A DNA stretch of 64,000 bases from CAYNUJ01 sp964573255 (GTDB lineage: Bacteria > Bacteroidota > Ignavibacteria > Ignavibacteriales > Melioribacteraceae): contig CAZNJB010000012.1 in the NCBI GenBank assembly GCA_964573255.1, forward strand, positions 12,982 to 76,981, given 5' to 3'. This document shows, in pieces, positions 60,556 to 64,000 of this stretch; within the stretch, counting starts at the first letter, position 1, and each line of letters opens with the position of its first letter. The notes below the pieces were generated by a model. The model was not told where the DNA came from. It made no database searches and saw only the letters and a program-made list of their open reading frames with translations. Made by a program: the position numbers and the translations under genes.

Positions 60556-61611
60556 TCACTCATTATAAATTAAAGTAGCAGGATGAAAACCAACCCAGGC
60601 AATCCAGTAGGCAATATAAGAATTCATCCACTCCAGTTTTTCTCCCTCTTGCGGACCGTTTACAACTTCGCCGAAGAAGTTGTATCTATTCCCAAGCGAA
60701 TCGCGCATTACTACCGGAAGGGAATCTTGAACTGCTTGAATGAAATCTATTTTTTTGCTGCCCAAATAATTTTTAAAAACCACACCGAACTTAGCAGCAC
60801 TGTTTCTCACAACAATTATTTCCTCCCCGGCTAGAGTGTCAATGAAAACATTGTTCCCGTCAAAATTTTCATTCAGTTTGTAAGCCTTGGAAAATGAACC
60901 GTTAACCACACCTAATACACGCTCCTTCCACGGAAGTCTGTTATCGGTAGGTTGAATCGGGAAGAGCAAACTAAATTGGTCGGTTTTATAATTACCATAA
61001 GGATAAACTCCATAACTTCTGCTATGTCCCGTATTGCTGTTTACCACTTGAGCATCGGGGAAAACATTTTTAAAAGATTTCCAACTCATTTCAATAACTT
61101 GAAACTTAGCTGGTTCTTTCCCAATAAGCTCTCCATTAATACACTTATCCAGCATTTGAGACCAATGGCTTCCGGTTAATCTATCATATGGTATCAAATT
61201 GGAATTGTAAAGCAGACCGCTCACACCGAACGTTGACTCTTTTCCATTTAATTTTCTTCCCCAACCAATAGCCGAACCGGTAAGCGGACAGTAAGTAACT
61301 GCAAATTTCTCCGAACCAATTTCATCATTAATTATTTCGTGCCAATCGAGTATGGGATGCGGATACCCCCTGACTTCTTCACCCATTTTAACCGCTATTA
61401 TAAAATCATCATCTTTCATAAATGAAATATCGCTTACTGACGAAAGTTCGGGATTAAGCAGCGCAGGAATTCCGTCTTTCCCCGGACCCCCGTCAAATAC
61501 TTGCTCTACCGGCACAAGCCACTCCCCTTCCAAAGTAGGTGCTTGCGTATCAGTTACCTGATCACAAGAAATTATTAATAAAAAACTAATTATTATGATA
61601 GTTGCTTTCAT
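60556..61611 (-). CDS. DUF3179-domain lipoprotein
   Basis: 351 residues. Lipoprotein signal IIIISFLLIISC with lipobox cysteine near residue 16. The DUF3179 domain shows GKDGIPALLNPELSS, YPHPILDWHEIINDEIGSEKFAVTYCPLTGSAIGW (with one cysteine in place of CPLC), SHWSQMLDKCINGEL and a C-terminal half of beta strands. It is a paralogue of the next gene with a single-cysteine motif. Its own start is 19 bases after the beta-barrel gene stop, so the three form one transcript. Biochemical role is unknown. Confidence 0.85.
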   Translation of the reverse strand: MKATIIIISFLLIISCDQVTDTQAPTLEGEWLVPVEQVFDGGPGKDGIPALLNPELSSVSDISFMKDDDFIIAVKMGEEVRGYPHPILDWHEIINDEIGSEKFAVTYCPLTGSAIGWGRKLNGKESTFGVSGLLYNSNLIPYDRLTGSHWSQMLDKCINGELIGKEPAKFQVIEMSWKSFKNVFPDAQVVNSNTGHSRSYGVYPYGNYKTDQFSLLFPIQPTDNRLPWKERVLGVVNGSFSKAYKLNENFDGNNVFIDTLAGEEIIVVRNSAAKFGVVFKNYLGSKKIDFIQAVQDSLPVVMRDSLGNRYNFFGEVVNGPQEGEKLEWMNSYIAYWIAWVGFHPATLIYNE

Positions 61612-61630
61612 AGCTGCCCTTTCAAAAAAA

Positions 61631-62581
61631 TCATTCGAAAATTTTAAGTGAATAGAATACGGAAAAAGATGCCGTGTAGGAGGTGGTTAATTGGGTGCCC
61701 ATTAAATTTCTATATACGGGTATTTGTCCACTTAATCTAGTTACAAAATTGTTAAATAGCTTAATATTTACTCCGGGAACTAAATTCAACCAGTTCCCTC
61801 CCGTATTCGGTATATCCGCTTTATTGAATTTATCCGGAACTGTATTCCTGAATCTGATGAGTATTGAAAAATCCAGTAAAGAATCCGTTCTGTAAGCTAA
61901 TCCGATATTAGTAATAAATTCATTACCAAAAGCATAACCCCCGCTGCCCTGTCCGAAGCGTTCGTTTGCACTATTTATTCTGTATGAAATATTAATTAAA
62001 TATGTTAAGGGGAAATCCCCGCTTATTTCTTTTGAGTAAAAAGCCCAAAGAATTCCGTCCCAAGAACCTGTACCCGGCTGCATATCCGCCGGTAAAAGTA
62101 AGCCGTTGGATTTAAGTGAGGAACTGCCAATGGGAGCTTTTATTCCGACCCCTACAGAAAACTGCCTGCGCTCAAAAATATCGAGTGTGATCAAATTGTA
62201 TTTCAACAGTAGAAGCACATCCCCAATCCCTCTGCCGGTCAATTCGGATTCTTTACCATAGAGAGGACGGATTAAACGGATTTGATTTACATAAGTTGAC
62301 AGAATAGTTGCAGTAAACCTTTCGCTCATACCAAAATTCAATTCAAGCAAAAACGAGTCGGTTAATCTCTCGCGTGTATTGTCATCCAATCTCGACACGC
62401 GTTCATAAACATCTTGCAGTACATTCCTTTCGTAAGTAAAACCGATATCCAATACTCCTTTGCTACCGGAAGATATTTCCAACGCCCCTAAAATAGGAGT
62501 GCCGGCTGTACAACAGGCTTGAGCAAAAATCTCAATTTTTATTATTCCTGCTATTATTAATATGTATATTATCTTTTTCAC
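61631..62581 (-). CDS. Outer-membrane beta-barrel protein
   Basis: 316 residues with a GTG start (62579-62581). Signal peptide about 1-20, then ACCTAGTPILGALEISSG, and strands running to FSVFYSLKIFE with aromatic ends. The layout fits outer-membrane channel families such as the meta-pathway/phenol-transporter group (DUF3187-like is another option). The CC pair just after the signal cleavage region is unusual. It heads the minus-strand cluster with the two DUF3179 genes. A perfect 28-base palindrome lies 44 bases upstream and may control it. Confidence 0.7.
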   Translation of the reverse strand: MKKIIYILIIAGIIKIEIFAQACCTAGTPILGALEISSGSKGVLDIGFTYERNVLQDVYERVSRLDDNTRERLTDSFLLELNFGMSERFTATILSTYVNQIRLIRPLYGKESELTGRGIGDVLLLLKYNLITLDIFERRQFSVGVGIKAPIGSSSLKSNGLLLPADMQPGTGSWDGILWAFYSKEISGDFPLTYLINISYRINSANERFGQGSGGYAFGNEFITNIGLAYRTDSLLDFSILIRFRNTVPDKFNKADIPNTGGNWLNLVPGVNIKLFNNFVTRLSGQIPVYRNLMGTQLTTSYTASFSVFYSLKIFE

Positions 62582-62624
62582 GCATTTACTGTTTATTGCT
62601 TTAAAACTATGGCAATAAAATTCT

Positions 62625-62652
62625 ATTTACTGTCGTATGACTGACAGTAAAT
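62625..62652. promoter_or_regulatory. 28-bp perfect palindrome, probable Crp/Fnr-family operator
   Basis: ATTTACTGTC-N8-GACAGTAAAT has exact 10-base arms. It sits in the divergent gap between the outer-membrane protein (44 bases to its start) and the Crp/Fnr gene (109 bases). TGTC-N8-GACA has the same spacing as CRP sites (TGTG-N8-CACA), and a second TGTC-N8-GACA follows the regulator gene at 63458. Confidence 0.65.
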
Positions 62653-62760
62653 AACTCACATTTGGGTAAATTTGAATACCCCAATTTTTAAATCCCCAGC
62701 AACCATTTGACAAGATGACTATATACTTATTATTTTAAGCAAAACAATATTGAGGAATAA

Positions 62761-63450
62761 ATGGCAGAACAATCAAAACTTTGGTATTTAGAAAATTTCA
62801 ATCTGTTCTCCGATTTAACAAAAGAAGAAATGCAGCAGCTAAGCACAATTACAACAATGCAGGAAATCGAAAAATCTCAGCCCATCTATTTTGCAAAAGA
62901 ACCCAGCAAATCTATTTATTTCCTGAAAAGAGGAAGAGTAAAATTGACGAGAACTTCCCCGGACGGCAAGGAGATGATTCTTGCACTGGTTAACCCGGGC
63001 GAAATTTTCGGTGAACTCTCCATACTCGACGGTGAAGAGAGAACCGACTATGCCATTGCTATGGATGATTGCTTGATATGCGCAATAAGCAGAGATGAAT
63101 TTCTTTCATTCATTCAAAAACGCCCCGAATTGAATTTAAGAATCACAAAGTTGATTGGGTTTAAAATAAGGAAATATTCCGAAAGAATTGAGGAATTAAT
63201 TTTCAAAGATGCTTCACAAAGGGTAATTTCTTTCATCTTGAACCAAACTTTGGAACACGGAAAAAGAATTGGAGATCAATTATTTTTGAAACCGTTTTTA
63301 ACTCACCAGGATATAGCTGAATTAACCGCATGTTCCCGCCAAACGGTAAATGCAATACTTACAGATTTGAGAGAAAAAGGTATTATTGATTTCGACAGGA
63401 GAAAATTGGTTATCAACGACGAAGCCAAATTGAAGGAATTTTTGAAATAA
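62761..63450 (+). CDS. Crp/Fnr-family transcriptional regulator
   Basis: 229 residues. The cyclic nucleotide-binding-type barrel (about 14-130: PSKSIYFLKRGRVKLTRTSPDGKEM, VNPGEIFGELSILDGEE) is joined by a long helix to a winged helix (about 155-229) with the recognition helix in LTHQDIAELTACSRQTVNAIL. There is no N-terminal FNR cysteine cluster, so it is not an oxygen sensor of that type. The cAMP-contact arginine/serine set is not obvious; the ligand is unknown. GAGG lies 5 bases before the ATG. The palindrome at 62625 suggests autoregulation or control of the divergent cluster. Confidence 0.88.
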   Translation: MAEQSKLWYLENFNLFSDLTKEEMQQLSTITTMQEIEKSQPIYFAKEPSKSIYFLKRGRVKLTRTSPDGKEMILALVNPGEIFGELSILDGEERTDYAIAMDDCLICAISRDEFLSFIQKRPELNLRITKLIGFKIRKYSERIEELIFKDASQRVISFILNQTLEHGKRIGDQLFLKPFLTHQDIAELTACSRQTVNAILTDLREKGIIDFDRRKLVINDEAKLKEFLK

Positions 63451-63457
63451 TATTTTC

Positions 63458-63473
63458 TGTCTTTCAACTGACA
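63458..63473. promoter_or_regulatory. Second TGTC-N8-GACA site after the Crp/Fnr gene
   Basis: TGTC-N8-GACA with the same spacing as the palindrome at 62625, but with arms of only four bases. It lies 8 bases after the regulator stop and 50 bases before the small thioredoxin-fold gene, so it may control that gene. Confidence 0.4.
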
Positions 63474-63522
63474 ATTAATTAACCTCCGCGGCGATAGATT
63501 GGTCCTTAAAAAAAGGAAACTA

Positions 63523-63774
63523 ATGACACTTACTTTATTTGTCGCCGCCAATTGCGGGACCTGCAAAAAAGTTGAAATGGAATTGAGAAATTTACTTGAA
63601 GAAATCAGAGAAGTTTCATTGATCGTTTACAATATCGAAGAAAAGCATCCATCAAATCTTGTGATTGTGCCAGCCCTCTTTGTTGAAGATGAACTCTACT
63701 CCTACGGTGAATTCGAATCTCAGAAACTGAAAAACTATCTAACAAAAAATATCTCCGGCAGAAATATATATTAA
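63523..63774 (+). CDS. Small thioredoxin-fold protein with CxxC
   Basis: 83 residues from the ATG at 63523 (AAAGGAA ahead); an in-frame TTG at 63499 would add eight residues and lacks a ribosome site. The redox motif is CGTC in FVAANCGTCKKVEMEL (about 6-21), and VIVPALFVEDELYSYGEF holds the cis-proline region. It resembles the small KaiB/glutaredoxin-sized thiol proteins found near redox regulators. It is downstream of the Crp/Fnr gene on the same strand, 72 bases apart. Role unknown. Confidence 0.75.
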   Translation: MTLTLFVAANCGTCKKVEMELRNLLEEIREVSLIVYNIEEKHPSNLVIVPALFVEDELYSYGEFESQKLKNYLTKNISGRNIY

Positions 63775-63884
63775 CCTCTGTTGAAATAAATCCCGCGTAT
63801 AATTCTTCCGTTAAGTACACATTAATAATTTTGTAATTCCACCTTCCTCATTCAAAATAAATTCAATTAATTAAATAAAATATT

Positions 63885-63906
63885 TTAGTTAGTTTTATCT
63901 AACTAA
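63885..63906. promoter_or_regulatory. Inverted repeat before the last gene
   Basis: TTAGTTAG pairs with CTAACTAA around TTTTAT, 21 bases before the ATG at 63928 and followed by a T-rich tract. It could be an operator for the last gene or the terminator of the thioredoxin-fold gene. The position just before a start favours an operator or attenuator. Confidence 0.4.
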
Positions 63907-63927
63907 CTTTTTTATTATTTTTATTTT

Positions 63928-64000
63928 ATGAATCAAAAACTTGATGAAATATTATCCGACCGATTAAATAAATTTGCTTCGATAATAAATAAGTATGAAG
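63928..64000 (+). CDS. Start of an unidentified protein, cut by the window end
   Basis: An ATG at 63928 opens a frame reading MNQKLDEILSDRLNKFASII and continuing NKYE to the window end without a stop. The 24 visible residues form an amphipathic helix and do not identify a family. The ribosome site is weak. The inverted repeat at 63885-63906 sits directly upstream, as would be expected of an autoregulated transcription factor, but this is inference. Confidence 0.5.
   Translation, partial: MNQKLDEILSDRLNKFASIINKYE

Noticed and set aside
1..64000. tRNA or rRNA genes
   Set aside because: No cloverleaf arms with the T-loop GGTTCRANYCC pattern or rRNA-like blocks were recognised by reading the intergenic gaps. 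A tRNAscan run would be decisive.
1..64000. Prophage or complete insertion sequence
   Set aside because: Apart from the RAYT remnant there is no integrase, active transposase, terminal inverted repeat pair or phage structural gene.

Overview
The window looks like a chromosomal segment from a member of the Bacteroidota/Ignavibacteria-Melioribacter-like lineage. The best evidence is four large secreted proteins whose C-termini carry the type IX-style sorting domain with the NYPNPFNP(T/S)T motif and a terminal KKM(M/V)L(L/I)K or RKMVLLK. The DNA is AT-rich, Shine-Dalgarno sites are often clear (AAGGAGG before groES, AAGGAG before the cystathionine synthase/lyase), and housekeeping genes sit in compact operons. 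This placement is inference from protein style, not from a marker-gene tree.

Layout. 1-0.4 kb: the tail of a HigB/RelE toxin overlapping a HigA antitoxin. 0.6-6.7 kb: minus-strand housekeeping and accessory genes (soluble transhydrogenase, a glycine-rich bacteriocin-like ORF with a two-helix membrane protein, YjbQ, a beta-barrel protein, Ogt, a thioesterase, a wrecked REP-associated transposase and lexA). 7.0-20.1 kb: a seven-gene minus-strand operon that I read as an exopolysaccharide synthesis/export system: KaiC-like ATPase with a degenerate GGDEF-like tail, TPR plus outer-membrane barrel, processive family 2 glycosyltransferase, single-pass membrane protein, membrane-anchored protein with an apparently inactive deacetylase fold, fibronectin III lipoprotein and hybrid sensor kinase. 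A GH9 glucanase lies directly upstream of it. 22.0-24.3 kb: a murein-peptide recycling pair (dipeptide epimerase and NlpC/P60). 24.4-25.0 kb: glutaredoxin plus a lone groES. 25.1-27.7 kb: an aminotransferase and a broken acyl-CoA synthetase.

28-40.3 kb and 51-54.2 kb: four giant secreted surface proteins. Three are paralogues built of fibronectin/Ig-like modules, and one has eight 75-residue repeats. Two of the paralogues are each followed by a previously unlisted 30-31 residue hydrophobic peptide gene. The two peptides are clearly related to each other, and each ends in a rho-independent terminator. 41-48 kb: reverse transsulfuration genes (CBS and gamma-lyase/synthase), fmt, def, a membrane protein and an M1 peptidase. 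48.2-50.6 kb: a NagB/PIG-L fusion. 55-57.3 kb: hsp20-dnaK with an inverted repeat upstream. 57.4-59.4 kb: birA and a cysteine desulfurase on the plus strand. 59.4-62.6 kb: two DUF3179 proteins and an outer-membrane protein. 62.6-63.8 kb: a Crp/Fnr regulator and a small thioredoxin-fold protein, with a long perfect palindrome in the divergent promoter region.

The items I find most worth following are the tiny peptide genes paired with the sorting-domain surface proteins, the polysaccharide operon with three components that have lost canonical catalytic motifs, and the Crp/Fnr palindrome.
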